Positions 37,642 through 46,308 of a DNA stretch of 64,000 nt are shown here, piece after piece. The first letter of the stretch is position 1, and each line of letters begins with the position of its first letter. Below the pieces are notes generated by a model, which saw nothing but the letters and a program-made list of their open reading frames with translations, searched no databases and was not told the DNA's origin. The position numbers and the translations under genes were made by a program. The stretch spans positions 7,010,580-7,074,579 of the forward strand of contig NZ_AP025018.1 of NCBI RefSeq assembly GCF_019977735.1. The letters run 5' to 3'. The DNA is from Calothrix sp. PCC 7716 (lineage in GTDB: Bacteria; Cyanobacteriota; Cyanobacteriia; Cyanobacteriales; Nostocaceae).

Positions 37642-38673
37642 TTACTTATTTACGCCTCCCCAAGCTTGTGCGAGGGCATTCTTTAACCCTGATTGACCAA
37701 TACGTTCAACAGCTAATAAATTATTGGAAACTCCAGCAAATTTGTCTGAAGTGTCATCCATTGTAAATGCAAGCTCATAGCCCGATTTTTTTACCCAATT
37801 AGCGACTCTTTCATCAAACTTACCAACAGGGTAGGTAAAGTAGCGTATAGGAATATGTAAATATGATTCCAAAATACTTTTGGATTGCATAACTTCGATT
37901 TGCAGTTGCTCGTCAGACAGGCGCCTTAAATCAAGCGGATGGGTTAAAGTGTGGCATGATATTGTCACTAGTGGGTTAGATGCCATTTCTTTTACTTGTT
38001 CCCAGCTAACGTGCCTTCTTCCAACATTATTTCCTACACCTTTAATATAAATTCCGAACATTGCTGGAAAATTATATTTTTTAAGCAGTGGATAGACATA
38101 CTCATAATGCCCAGCATAACCGTCATCAAATGTCAATACAATTGGTTTTTTAGGTAACGGTATTCCTGTTCGTAAATGCATCGCCAATAAATCTATACTA
38201 ATAGGAGTGGCGCCACTTGCTTTAATTTCTTGAAAATGTTGCTCTAATTCAGCAGGAGTTACATCCCAAGAAACTACCTTTTGCGGCAGGATGTCGTGGT
38301 ACATAATAACAGGTACTTTAGCTAATCTCGCACGTGCATGAATAGAGTGCCAAACTGCGGAGTGAAAGTAAGCATAAACATAAGGAGTATATTGCTCAAT
38401 AACACTTTTAACTAACTTAGGTTGTAACCAATTAGATATTTGTACAGCAGCATTTGACGGAATCATAATTATTCTGCCCAACACCGTACTACTTTGATTA
38501 GTATTAAACACTTTAGTGTTTTGGTTAGTATTACTTATAGTACTAAACACTTTAGTATTTTGGTTCACTTCAGCAGAAACACTTACTAAGCAAAATCTCC
38601 AAATCCAAAATCCCCAGCAAAAGATATAAAATAATCTGTGTTCCCAGAATTTTACTTTAGAGATTAGAGTCAT
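37642..38673 (-). CDS. Polysaccharide deacetylase family protein
   Basis: A 343-residue exported protein. The N-terminus has a hydrophobic segment (YIFCWGFWIWRFCLVSVSA) likely to be a signal peptide or anchor. Then comes a short repeat region NQNTKVF ... NQNTKVFNTNQ. The NodB-homology domain starts near residue 115: VPVIMYHDI, PIVLTFDDGYAGHY with the metal-binding Asp pair, SCHTLTHPLDL with the His pair, and YFTYPVGKFDE. Metal ligands are present, so a carbohydrate N-deacetylase acting on wall or exopolysaccharide is likely. It converges with fba. Confidence 0.85.
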   Translation of the reverse strand: MTLISKVKFWEHRLFYIFCWGFWIWRFCLVSVSAEVNQNTKVFSTISNTNQNTKVFNTNQSSTVLGRIIMIPSNAAVQISNWLQPKLVKSVIEQYTPYVYAYFHSAVWHSIHARARLAKVPVIMYHDILPQKVVSWDVTPAELEQHFQEIKASGATPISIDLLAMHLRTGIPLPKKPIVLTFDDGYAGHYEYVYPLLKKYNFPAMFGIYIKGVGNNVGRRHVSWEQVKEMASNPLVTISCHTLTHPLDLRRLSDEQLQIEVMQSKSILESYLHIPIRYFTYPVGKFDERVANWVKKSGYELAFTMDDTSDKFAGVSNNLLAVERIGQSGLKNALAQAWGGVNK

Positions 38674-38811
38674 AATACTTAATTAATAAAAATTCTTCTT
38701 TAACTGGTAATAGGTAAAGCCCTTATTTATTGTGAACTATGAAGTTTATCTAGCTAGTACACAAACAATAAAAGAGTCTTTAATAATTAATTAAGCTTTT
38801 TGTGCCATAAA

Positions 38812-38841
38812 ATCCCCCCAACCCCCCTTAATAAGGGTGGC
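38812..38841. repeat. Half copy of the MITE-like element, copy C
   Basis: 'atccccccaacccccctta ataaggg' matches one end of the elements at 28417 and 41452, but the other end is missing. It lies immediately before the stop codon end of the response-regulator gene. Confidence 0.6.
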
Positions 38842-38842
38842 T

Positions 38843-39808
38843 TTAAACTTCTAAATGTTGGAAAATAACCTTCATCAATTGAACTTGTGTAAATGGTTTC
38901 GTTATATACCCAGAGGCGCCGACAATTTTAGCTTTAGCTTTATCGACTAAACTAGTCCTTGCTGTCACCATAATTACAGGTGTATTTTTAAAATACGAGT
39001 GCTTTCTTAATAAAGAACAGAATTCATGACCATTTAAATTTGGCATTCCAATATCGAGTAAAATTAAATCAGGTTTGACGCGAATAGTTTGCATCAAAGC
39101 CTTTACAGAATCATTGAGTTGCACAACATCAAAAAAAGTTTCATCTAAAAACGTTTTAATAGCATGTAACATACTTGGGCTATCATCGATACACATAATT
39201 GTGTATTGTAATTTTGGAAGTTTTGTCGGTGATGGTTTAGATGTATTATATTTATTAGTTGTGTTTTGAGTTTGATATTTTTGTTTATTTGGAGAAGAAA
39301 TTTTTTCAACGAGTGACAGAATATTTAAACGGCAGTATTTTTGCATTTTATCCATGAAGCTATTAGATGCCAATTCATAACAACCTTCTTGTAATAATAA
39401 AAATGATTTTAAAACTTCGACTGCTATTTCCTCAATAAGCATTGCAGCTTGAGTTAGGTTGATATATTTTTGCTCGACCAACCAGCATATTGCTAAGTAA
39501 TCTGAATTAGGTATTGCTTGATTTTCAATACTAGTTTCAAAAATAGCCTTTAGTCGAGTATATACTTCACGATTAAGTGTTGGAACAGTTTTACTAAGTA
39601 CCTGCAACTTTTTATATAGTATCTCAAACATTCCTGACTCATAGCAAGCGTATACAAGCTTACCCTTTTCTAAATGTATAAGCCAGGAAGCAGAAGCACT
39701 AAAAACTTGTAAACAACCAGTTGCGTGTGCATTAACAGAAGAGCTTAAAATTTGCAATGGTTGTAAACGCTGAAAAAATCGGTATCGACCAATAGGAAGT
39801 GTTTGCAT
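38843..39808 (-). CDS. PatA-like response regulator (DUF4388 + REC)
   Basis: A 321-residue protein. Residues 1 to about 185 form a PatA-type N-terminal region: a DUF4388 start (LQPLQILSSSVNAHATGCLQ, WLIHLEKGKLVYACYESG) and an alpha-helical middle. Residues about 200-320 are a receiver domain: TIMCIDDSPSML (acidic pair), LILLDIGMPNLNG (phospho-acceptor Asp), MVTARTS (Thr) and ITKPFT (Lys). All phosphorylation residues are kept. In heterocystous cyanobacteria PatA regulates heterocyst pattern, and related proteins control phototaxis or polysaccharide output. Which signal it obeys is not evident. Confidence 0.85.
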   Translation of the reverse strand: MQTLPIGRYRFFQRLQPLQILSSSVNAHATGCLQVFSASASWLIHLEKGKLVYACYESGMFEILYKKLQVLSKTVPTLNREVYTRLKAIFETSIENQAIPNSDYLAICWLVEQKYINLTQAAMLIEEIAVEVLKSFLLLQEGCYELASNSFMDKMQKYCRLNILSLVEKISSPNKQKYQTQNTTNKYNTSKPSPTKLPKLQYTIMCIDDSPSMLHAIKTFLDETFFDVVQLNDSVKALMQTIRVKPDLILLDIGMPNLNGHEFCSLLRKHSYFKNTPVIMVTARTSLVDKAKAKIVGASGYITKPFTQVQLMKVIFQHLEV

Positions 39809-40217
39809 TTTTATACTGTTTTTAATAATATAAGTTGGTAATCTAAATAACTACTTATGATAGGTTTATCTGTACTTATAAATGTAACCTAATAAATTAA
39901 GTGCGTGAACAACCTATTTTTAGCAATTTAGCAGTTATTCGTCAATCTTGCAGGTTAATCATCCTTTATATGCATTAGATATAATTTCTTATATCAAGAT
40001 TATTTTCCGGACATTTTAAAATTAGAAATTCTCAATATGGGGTTGAGTTTAGTTTTAAGTTTTAAGCACATGCATTTTTTTATACTTTTGTATTGTTGCA
40101 TTTTTCAGGAATAGGCGATTAGGCTGCAAAAAATAGAGATAAATAGAGAGAATTCAAGATTTAACTATAATTAGATTTGTAATATAATTTACAAATGTAA
40201 TATTAATATAGATAATT
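39809..40217. other. Divergent intergenic region, no gene seen
   Basis: A 409-bp very AT-rich gap between the divergent PatA-like and pseudouridine synthase genes; it must contain both promoters. No repeat family member, RNA or protein-like frame was recognised. Confidence 0.4.
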
Positions 40218-41150
40218 GTGACTGAATTTTATTTTGAAGCTGAAGATACTGGAGAACGTTTAGACCGCTATTTGGCATCGGAACTGCCAGATTTATCTCG
40301 TTCGCGCGTTCAAAGTCTTATCGAACAAGGTTGTGTTTACGTCAACAACAACGAATGTACATCAAAAAAGGTAGTGGTCAAATCGGGTGATTTAGTAACG
40401 ATTACTATTCCCGAAGCTCAACCTCTGGAACTCTCTGCCGAAAATATCCCGCTTGATATTCTTTACGAAGATGACCAGTTAATAATTCTTAATAAAGCAG
40501 CAGGTATAGTAGTTCATCCTGCACCAGGTCATCCTAACGGCACGTTAGTTAATGCCTTGCTCGCACATTGTCCTAACTTACCTGGAATTGGTGGAGTTCA
40601 GCGTCCGGGTATTGTGCATCGTTTAGACAAAGATACTACAGGCGCCATTGTTATTGCCAAAACAGAACAAGCGCACCAGCACCTGCAAGCACAACTCAAA
40701 GCCAAAACCGCGCGTCGTGAATATCTTGGTATAGTTTATGGGGCGCCGAAAACTGAAACTGGTACAATTGATTTACCAATTGGGCGCCATCCGATAGACC
40801 GTAAAAAAATGGCAGTAGTTCCAGTAGAAAAAGGAGGACGCGAAGCTGTTACTCACTGGCAAGCACAAGAACGTTTAGGAAATTATACACTTGTACGCTT
40901 TCAGTTAGAAACTGGACGTACTCATCAAATTCGAGTTCATAGCGCACAAATTGGTCATCCTATTGTTGGAGACCCAATATATAGTTCAGCACGTTCTATC
41001 GGTGTCAATTTATCTGGTCAAGCACTCCACGCATGGCGCCTAAAATTACAACACCCCGTTACACAAGAATATATAGAAGCTACAGCGGCGCCTCCCCAGG
41101 AGTTTACAAAACTTTTAGAAGCGCTACGAAGACGCAGTGGCGCTGTATAG
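40218..41150 (+). CDS. RluA-family pseudouridine synthase (RluD-like)
   Basis: A 310-residue enzyme that isomerises uridines in large-subunit rRNA. An S4 RNA-binding domain occupies residues about 10-75 (GERLDRYLASELPDLSRSRV, IEQGCVYVNN). The catalytic domain contains PGIVHRLDKDTTGAIVIAKT, with the catalytic Asp, then ARREYLGIVYG and ETGRTHQIRVHSAQIGHPIVGD. Length and order match RluD-type enzymes. The start is GTG at 40218 after an AT-rich leader. Exact target uridines cannot be stated from sequence alone. Confidence 0.93.
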   Translation: MTEFYFEAEDTGERLDRYLASELPDLSRSRVQSLIEQGCVYVNNNECTSKKVVVKSGDLVTITIPEAQPLELSAENIPLDILYEDDQLIILNKAAGIVVHPAPGHPNGTLVNALLAHCPNLPGIGGVQRPGIVHRLDKDTTGAIVIAKTEQAHQHLQAQLKAKTARREYLGIVYGAPKTETGTIDLPIGRHPIDRKKMAVVPVEKGGREAVTHWQAQERLGNYTLVRFQLETGRTHQIRVHSAQIGHPIVGDPIYSSARSIGVNLSGQALHAWRLKLQHPVTQEYIEATAAPPQEFTKLLEALRRRSGAV

Positions 41151-41366
41151 GGACGCATTGATGTACAAGGTTACAAATTTAAAACTGAGATATCTGCGGC
41201 ATCTTCCGGATAAGTGCAGAATGAGATGAAAATATACTCATGACCCCCCTTTTGTCACTGAGATGAACATAATGTTTATAAAATGTGTCATAAATTGTAT
41301 CAAACTTTTCCGGAAAGTAAATATTGTATAATGTATATAGGAAAGTGAAGACAAAATTACCTAATT

Positions 41367-41433
41367 AGAAACCGGGCTTCTAATCGAAGATTTTGCTAGA
41401 AACCTTAATTTATCAAAAAGAAGCCCGGTTTCT
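41367..41433. repeat. 'agaaaccgggcttct' inverted repeat
   Basis: A perfect 15-bp inverted repeat: 'agaaaccgggcttct' at 41367-41381 and 'agaagcccggtttct' at 41419-41433. It is a member of the same hairpin family as 16471 and 27553. It lies 215 bp past the pseudouridine synthase stop. Confidence 0.65.
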
Positions 41434-41451
41434 TTAGCATAAAAAATGTTT

Positions 41452-41561
41452 ATCCCCCCTAACCCCCCTTAATAAGGTGGGAATAAGAAGGGGTTATAGA
41501 CTGCGCTAATAAAAAAAGACAAGCTCTTAAAGCCCCCCTTATTAAGGGGAGTTGGGGGGAT
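41452..41561. repeat. MITE-like inverted-repeat element, copy B
   Basis: About 110 bp with ends 'atcccccctaacccccctt' and 'aaggggagttgggggga', the same structure and length as copy A at 28417-28527, although the interior differs. No open frame lies inside. It is probably a non-autonomous mobile element. Confidence 0.65.
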
Positions 41562-41703
41562 TCATTACAGGTATATTAAAATAATATTTCGCAGCATTGG
41601 CACATTTAATTGATTATTTGACGATATTAAATGTATGGAGTAAAATTAATAGTACAGAGTAATAACAATTTACTATTTCAAAACTAACTCTAGGGATATA
41701 AGT

Positions 41704-41931
41704 ATGAGACTCAAACGATGGGAATCTCCCCGAAAGGAAGGGAGAAATGACAAAGGTCGAGGTGGTTCGGCAAGGCAACGACAAATTAAGAAGCAACAGC
41801 AAATGCTGCGGAAGCGACTAAAGGAGGAAACGAAGCAAAACCAGAATCAAGACAAAAATCAGAACAAAAATAAAAATCAAGACAATCAAGACTGGGGGAA
41901 GAAAAGAGATTCTTCTCCCAGTTTTTTTTAA
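41704..41931 (+). CDS. Small basic Lys/Gln/Asn-rich protein (uncertain)
   Basis: A 75-codon frame with ATG start. It encodes an extremely basic N-terminal half (RLKRWESPRKEGRNDKGRG, IKKQQQMLRKRLKEE) and a low-complexity tail of Gln, Asn, Lys and Asp (QNQDKNQNKNKNQ). It ends inside a strong terminator hairpin, which is unusual for a real gene. It may be a small nucleic-acid-binding protein or a chance frame over a non-coding RNA. Not recognised. Confidence 0.35.
   Translation: MRLKRWESPRKEGRNDKGRGGSARQRQIKKQQQMLRKRLKEETKQNQNQDKNQNKNKNQDNQDWGKKRDSSPSFF
41891..41929 (+). terminator. Intrinsic terminator
   Basis: 'actgggggaagaa' pairs with 'ttcttctcccagt' (one G-T wobble) across a six-base loop and is followed by a run of seven to eight T. 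This is a classical rho-independent terminator on the plus strand and implies a short transcript from about 41.65 kb. Confidence 0.85.
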
Positions 41932-42350
41932 TTAATTATGTCAAGCAATTATAATTTTTTTATCTATTATTCCTCTATATATAAATTTCACAAATCAATC
42001 AAAAATTCAGTAGTTCAATAATTTTTTATACTACGTGGCTATTTATATTTAAATTGTTTAAATAGCTTAGAAGCCTGTTTTTAGGTATATGTTAAAAAAA
42101 TAACAAGCTAATATAAATTGAATGTAAAGTTATCGCAAATAAGTAATAAGCATTTTTTTTGTGAGTAAAGTAATATACAATAGCCTTAATGAAAAAATTA
42201 CCAGGAAGCCGAAAATTTACTGAGAGCTAGTGCATCTCCATGTGTTGACTCGCGATATTCCTCCAGTAAGAAAAAGTAGTTGATAACACTACTCACTTCT
42301 GGCAAGGAGCGCTTCAATTTGTCAAATTTTTAAACACAAGGAGTTTAGTT
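41932..42350. other. Leader region of the WecG-type gene
   Basis: A 419-bp gap with no gene. Near 42222-42345 a less AT-rich segment contains 'gtagttgataacactac' and a final 'acaaggag' ribosome site 12 bases before the ATG at 42351. It likely carries a long 5' leader. No riboswitch family was recognised. Confidence 0.4.
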
Positions 42351-43148
42351 ATGGTAGGAGAAAACTTTCTCCCTACTAAGAAGGTTCTTGATTTCCCTAT
42401 AACAGCTTTAAAGCTTGATGATCAAGTACAGACGATTTTAGATTGGGCTGTTGAACGTGAAAGTAAAACAGTGTGCGTAGCAAATGTACATATGCTGATG
42501 GAAGCGCATTGGAATCCGGAGTTTGCAAATATTCTTAAAGATGCAGATATTGTGACTCCAGATGGTATGCCTCTAGTTTGGATGATGCGTCAAATGGGCG
42601 CCCGATATCAAGACAGAGTAGCGGGAATGGATATTATGATGTCACTGTGTAAATTAGCTGAAGCTAAAAACATCAGTGTATTCTATTTAGGTTCGCAGTC
42701 TGAGATTCTTTCGCGGATGCGGATGCGCTTGAACAAGGAATTTCCTAGACTGAAAATAGCAGCAATGGAACCTCTACCTTTTCGTCCCTTGACAGAAGCA
42801 GAAGACCAAGCGCTGATTAAAAAGATTCACTCTAGTGGTGCTGGTGTAGTACTCGTGTCTTTAGGTTGCCCTAAACAAGAAAACTGGATGGCTCAACATA
42901 AAGGTAAAGTTCAGGCAGTCATGATTGGATTAGGTGGTGTATTCCCTGTTTACGCAGGAATTCATAAGCGGGCGCCTCGTGTTGTTCGTGATATGGGATT
43001 AGAATGGCTCTACCGTTGGATGCAGGAACCGCGCCGACTTTGGCAACGTTACACAAAGACAATTCCACCATTTATCTGGCTTGCACTTAAACAACTGCTA
43101 ACAGATAAAAGCATTCCACAAGCATATCTAGATGGAACGACTGATTAA
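42351..43148 (+). CDS. WecG/TagA/CpsF family glycosyltransferase
   Basis: A 265-residue GT26-type enzyme, which transfers a sugar (such as N-acetylmannosaminuronate or a related one) onto a lipid-linked acceptor in exopolysaccharide or wall-polymer synthesis. Seen motifs: KTVCVANVHMLMEA, DADIVTPDGMPLVWMMRQ, the RVAGMDIM motif with the conserved Gly-Asp, VSLGCPKQENWMA, and KRAPRVVRDMGLEWLYRWMQEP at the C-terminus. Length is typical. The membrane-associated C-terminal helix is present. The neighbouring terminator suggests it ends its own transcript before the lasso operon. Confidence 0.92.
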   Translation: MVGENFLPTKKVLDFPITALKLDDQVQTILDWAVERESKTVCVANVHMLMEAHWNPEFANILKDADIVTPDGMPLVWMMRQMGARYQDRVAGMDIMMSLCKLAEAKNISVFYLGSQSEILSRMRMRLNKEFPRLKIAAMEPLPFRPLTEAEDQALIKKIHSSGAGVVLVSLGCPKQENWMAQHKGKVQAVMIGLGGVFPVYAGIHKRAPRVVRDMGLEWLYRWMQEPRRLWQRYTKTIPPFIWLALKQLLTDKSIPQAYLDGTTD

Positions 43149-43210
43149 ACTTAAAAGTAAAATTATAAGTCAGGGTTCTATAAGATTTTTGTGAAATATC
43201 GTCACGAATA

Positions 43211-43252
43211 ACTTGCACTCCGGCGGCAATAAAATTTGCCGTCTACGCAAGT
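43211..43252. other. Imperfect hairpin after the WecG-type gene
   Basis: 'acttgc' and 'gcaagt' enclose 'ggcggcaa' and 'tttgccgtc', giving a long imperfect stem 60 bp after the gene's stop. It lacks a T run. It may be an RNA 3'-end structure or a repeat. Confidence 0.4.
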
Positions 43253-43383
43253 TTGCTAATATCACATGCTTTTATATTTTCTTATCAATATTATATTGTA
43301 ATTAAGGAAGCTATTTTTATGAATACTTGTTAGCTGAAATAAATCAAACAATATTATTTAATCAACAAAAAATACGTGTTTTT

Positions 43384-43424
43384 AGAAGTCATGATTTATT
43401 GTAAAATCCGACTTCTATTTTTTT
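43384..43424 (+). terminator. Intrinsic terminator upstream of lasso operon 1
   Basis: 'agaagtc' (43384-43390) pairs with 'gacttct' (43410-43416), and 'gattt' with 'aaatc' inside, followed by seven T (43418-43424). It ends incoming transcription before the conserved promoter segment at 43430. Whether it terminates the WecG-type transcript or a short leader RNA is unknown. Confidence 0.6.
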
Positions 43425-43429
43425 GAGAA

Positions 43430-43511
43430 TACTTTACCTAATTTTTATGATGTACGTATATTTGGTTATTTTTGTATATTTTGCAAGAAGTCATATTTTT
43501 AACACTTGCCA
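43430..43511 (+). promoter_or_regulatory. Putative promoter segment of lasso operon 1
   Basis: About 82 bp are conserved with 50200-50282 upstream of operon 2. In the best 41-bp stretch (43471-43511 versus 50242-50282) 32 positions agree, including 'tatattttnCAAnAAGTC'. Conservation outside coding sequence at the same relative place in both copies suggests a shared promoter or regulator site. A further 'agaagtcat' direct copy is at 43384 and 43486. Confidence 0.5.
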
Positions 43512-43715
43512 TTTAATTTACGTATTGTTAGACTTTAGTAGTTTGAAATTAGCCCAAAATGCTTAAAGCTTATTGCTCATTGAATTTATGAACTAAACAA
43601 GATTCTAAATCTTTTTATTTTCAAAAAATTATTCCTGACAACATACAATTACTGAGCATAGATAATACAGTATATTAAATAAAATAAGTAAATGTACTAA
43701 GTGGATACTAACCTC

Positions 43716-44030
43716 ATGATTGCAAAACAATTAGAACGAACAATACTCGAATCATCAGTTGTGGTTGCCAGCCCCGACCAAATTTCTTCTGACCTTGGGG
43801 ATGAAGCTGTAATTTTAAATTTAAAGTCAGGAGTTTACCACGGGTTAAATGAAGTTGGAGCAAAAGTTTGGGCTTTTATTCAACAGGCAAAAAAAGTGGA
43901 AGAAATTTTAAAAATGTTATTGCAAGAGTATGATGTTGACGCCGAACAATGCAATAATGATTTGATAGCACTACTATGTAACTTTTCCGCAGCAGAATTA
44001 ATTAGTATTAGCAATGAAACGACTGCGTAG
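43716..44030 (+). CDS. Lasso peptide B1 protein (PqqD-like, RRE), copy 1
   Basis: A 104-residue PqqD-family protein. Such RiPP recognition elements bind the leader of a precursor and hand it to the B2 protease. The chosen ATG at 43716 (MIAKQLERTILESS) aligns exactly with the copy-2 start (MILKELDQKMLESS); a GTG at 43701 is also possible. The core AVILNLKSGVYHGLNEVGA is the PqqD beta-wing helix signature. It overlaps the B2 remnant by 17 bp, exactly as in copy 2. PQQ synthesis is ruled out by the context: an asparagine-synthetase-like cyclase follows. Confidence 0.88.
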   Translation: MIAKQLERTILESSVVVASPDQISSDLGDEAVILNLKSGVYHGLNEVGAKVWAFIQQAKKVEEILKMLLQEYDVDAEQCNNDLIALLCNFSAAELISISNETTA

Positions 44031-44115
44031 TTTTTTCAAATTGAGAACGCGCGCACGTGTTCTTTTACTTATAACTTTAGTATTCCTACCATCGTTCGAA
44101 GGAGTAAGAACATGA
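44014..44115 (+). pseudogene. Lasso peptide B2 protease remnant, copy 1
   Basis: A 33-codon frame: its first 23 residues (MKRLRSFFKLRTRARVLLL) align with the B2 start of copy 2 (MKRLRNFLKMTNRARVLLL), and its last 10 (FLPSFEGVRT) with the B2 end of copy 2 (PLPSLEGVKI). The 115 codons between, including catalytic Cys and His, are missing. The loss is an exact multiple of three and retains the ATGA overlap with the cyclase start. It cannot be an active protease. Retained translation may serve only coupling. Confidence 0.85.
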
Positions 44116-46175
44116 GTGGTATTCTGGGAATTCACAACATTAACGGCGCCCATATAGACCGAACAGATTTGGAAAAAATGGTGGATATATTGGCACATCG
44201 CGGACCTGATGGCGCCGATATATGGGTTGATGGCTCAATTGGGCTTGGACATCGGATGCTGTGGACAACACCAGAATCATTGTTAGAGAAATTACCTTTT
44301 ATAGATGAAACAGGTGAATTTGTTATTACATCCGATGCTCGCATAGATAATCGCGAAGAGCTGATTGATGCGTTACAGTTTAACAACTGTTCACCAGAAA
44401 AAATTACAGATAGCGAACTTATACTAGCAGCTTATAAAAAGTGGGGTAATTATTGCCCTGAGCATCTTTTAGGGGATTTTGCTTTTGCAATTTGGGATAA
44501 GCGCAATCAATTACTGTTTTGTGCCAGAGACCATTTTGGAGTCAAGCCTTTTTACTACTATTACAAAGAAAGCGAAATCTTTGTTTTTGGGACGGAAATC
44601 AAGGCACTATTTGCATTCAACCGAATACCCCGTCGTCTCAACGAGGTGAGAATTGCTGATTTTTTAGCATTGATGATGGAAGATAAAACAATTACTTCCT
44701 ATGAAAACGTGCTAAGGTTACCACCCGCACATGCGATGGTTATCAGCCAATCTGGAATGCAACTGCGGTGTTACTGGTCGCTTGACCCACATCGAGAAAT
44801 TAAATTACCCTCTAATCAAGCTTACGCCGAAGAATTTCGGAAAATATTTACCGAAGCAGTTCGCTGTCGTATGCGTAGCGCTTTTCCTATTATCAGTCAC
44901 TTAAGTGGTGGGCTTGATTCTTCTTCGGTAACTTGTGTCGCGCGCGATATACTTAGTAAAGAAAAAAACACAAAACTACACACAATTTCAACTATCTATA
45001 ATAAAATAACAGAGTGTGATGAACGTGCTTACATCAACGCAGTATTAGAACAGGGTGGACTTATTCCTCATTACGTTTACGGTGAAGAAATTGGTCCGCT
45101 GTCAAATATGGACATGATTTTTCAGTACGAAGATGAAGGTTTACTTGGTCCAAGCCATTTCTATCCTTGGCTTGTTAACCGTGCCTCTAAAGAATTAGGA
45201 ATGCGGATAGCTTTAGATGGGTTTGATGGTGATACTACAGTCAGCCACGGAATTAACAGACTAAGAGAGCTAGCGCAGCGAGGACAATGGAAAAGTTTTT
45301 TCCATGAAGTTAAAGCTATTTCACCTAATTACAATGCTTCACCTGCCAGTCTATTTCGGGGTTACGGTTTACAATACCTGATTGAACAAGCGACTCAAGG
45401 GCGATGGTTGACGTTTGTGAAAGCTGTGCGGATTATTCATAAGCATTTACGCATGTCGCGCAAGCAATTAGTCATCAATTTTGGTTTAAAACCTATTTTG
45501 CAACAGGTGCGAGGATTTATCAGGAGTTTTTTCAAAGGTTTATTCAAAGGTACTATTAAATCGCAACGCCAACTTCAAAATTCTTCTGCTCAATCTTTTA
45601 TACCAGATAAACCTCTACTAAATAGTGATTTTGCCAAGCAGATAAATTTGAATGAGCGCATTCAGATTATGGAGACGAGTGAACCACCTCAAAATTTAAG
45701 AGAAGAACATTGGCGCGGCATGACTCAGGGTGTAATGTCTTATACTTTAGAATTGGCAGATAGATATGCTGCAATGTTTTCTATCGAAACTCGTCATCCA
45801 TTTATGGATAAGCGATTGATGGAATTTTGTCTAGCTTTACCTGCGGAACAAAAGTTATTCAACGGTTTTGGAAGAGTTGTAATGCGTCGCGCGCTAGAAG
45901 GAATATTACCAGAAAAAGTTCAGTGGCGTGGCGGCAAAGCTGATTTAAGTGCAAATTTTGACGATGGATTTATCAACCGCAACCGTGAAATTTTAGATGA
46001 TGTGATGTCTAATCAAATTAGATACTTGGAAAAGTACATTAATTCAGATTTTGTGCAAGCTGCTTATCAGCGATTGATATCAACAGGAAACGAAGTCAGA
46101 GATGAGGATATTACAGCAACTTGGCAGGCAGTTACTTTAGCTTTGTGGTTCGACTACAAGCAAATGGCGCCGTAA
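44112..46175 (+). CDS. Lasso cyclase (asparagine synthetase-like C protein), copy 1
   Basis: A 687-residue enzyme with an N-terminal Ntn amidotransferase-like domain (SGILGIHNINGAHIDRTD, HRGPDGADIW) and a C-terminal ATP-pyrophosphatase domain (LSGGLDSSSVTCVARD, ALDGFDGDTTVSHG). Residue 2 is Ser, not the Cys needed for glutamine hydrolysis, as expected for lasso cyclases that activate an Asp or Glu side chain by AMP to close the ring with the core N-terminus. It is translationally coupled to the B2 remnant (ATGA). A precursor gene follows 133 bp downstream. Confidence 0.9.
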   Translation: MSGILGIHNINGAHIDRTDLEKMVDILAHRGPDGADIWVDGSIGLGHRMLWTTPESLLEKLPFIDETGEFVITSDARIDNREELIDALQFNNCSPEKITDSELILAAYKKWGNYCPEHLLGDFAFAIWDKRNQLLFCARDHFGVKPFYYYYKESEIFVFGTEIKALFAFNRIPRRLNEVRIADFLALMMEDKTITSYENVLRLPPAHAMVISQSGMQLRCYWSLDPHREIKLPSNQAYAEEFRKIFTEAVRCRMRSAFPIISHLSGGLDSSSVTCVARDILSKEKNTKLHTISTIYNKITECDERAYINAVLEQGGLIPHYVYGEEIGPLSNMDMIFQYEDEGLLGPSHFYPWLVNRASKELGMRIALDGFDGDTTVSHGINRLRELAQRGQWKSFFHEVKAISPNYNASPASLFRGYGLQYLIEQATQGRWLTFVKAVRIIHKHLRMSRKQLVINFGLKPILQQVRGFIRSFFKGLFKGTIKSQRQLQNSSAQSFIPDKPLLNSDFAKQINLNERIQIMETSEPPQNLREEHWRGMTQGVMSYTLELADRYAAMFSIETRHPFMDKRLMEFCLALPAEQKLFNGFGRVVMRRALEGILPEKVQWRGGKADLSANFDDGFINRNREILDDVMSNQIRYLEKYINSDFVQAAYQRLISTGNEVRDEDITATWQAVTLALWFDYKQMAP

Positions 46176-46209
46176 GTCCAGTAGTCTTGGCTGGTTATGG
46201 CGGGAAATA

Positions 46210-46227
46210 TTGTCGTATTTACGACAA
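46210..46227 (+). other. Perfect palindrome before precursor 1
   Basis: 'ttgtcgta' and 'tacgacaa' are separated by two T, an 8-bp perfect stem 80 bp before the precursor start, flanked by two 'ccgtaagtcca' copies (46171 and 46238). It could be an operator or an mRNA processing structure that sets precursor expression apart from the enzyme genes. Confidence 0.4.
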
Positions 46228-46308
46228 CCATGCCACACCGTAAGTCCAATTATGGGGCACTACCGTCAAAAACTAGTACATCAATAGTTCAAAATCAGGA
46301 AATAGATC

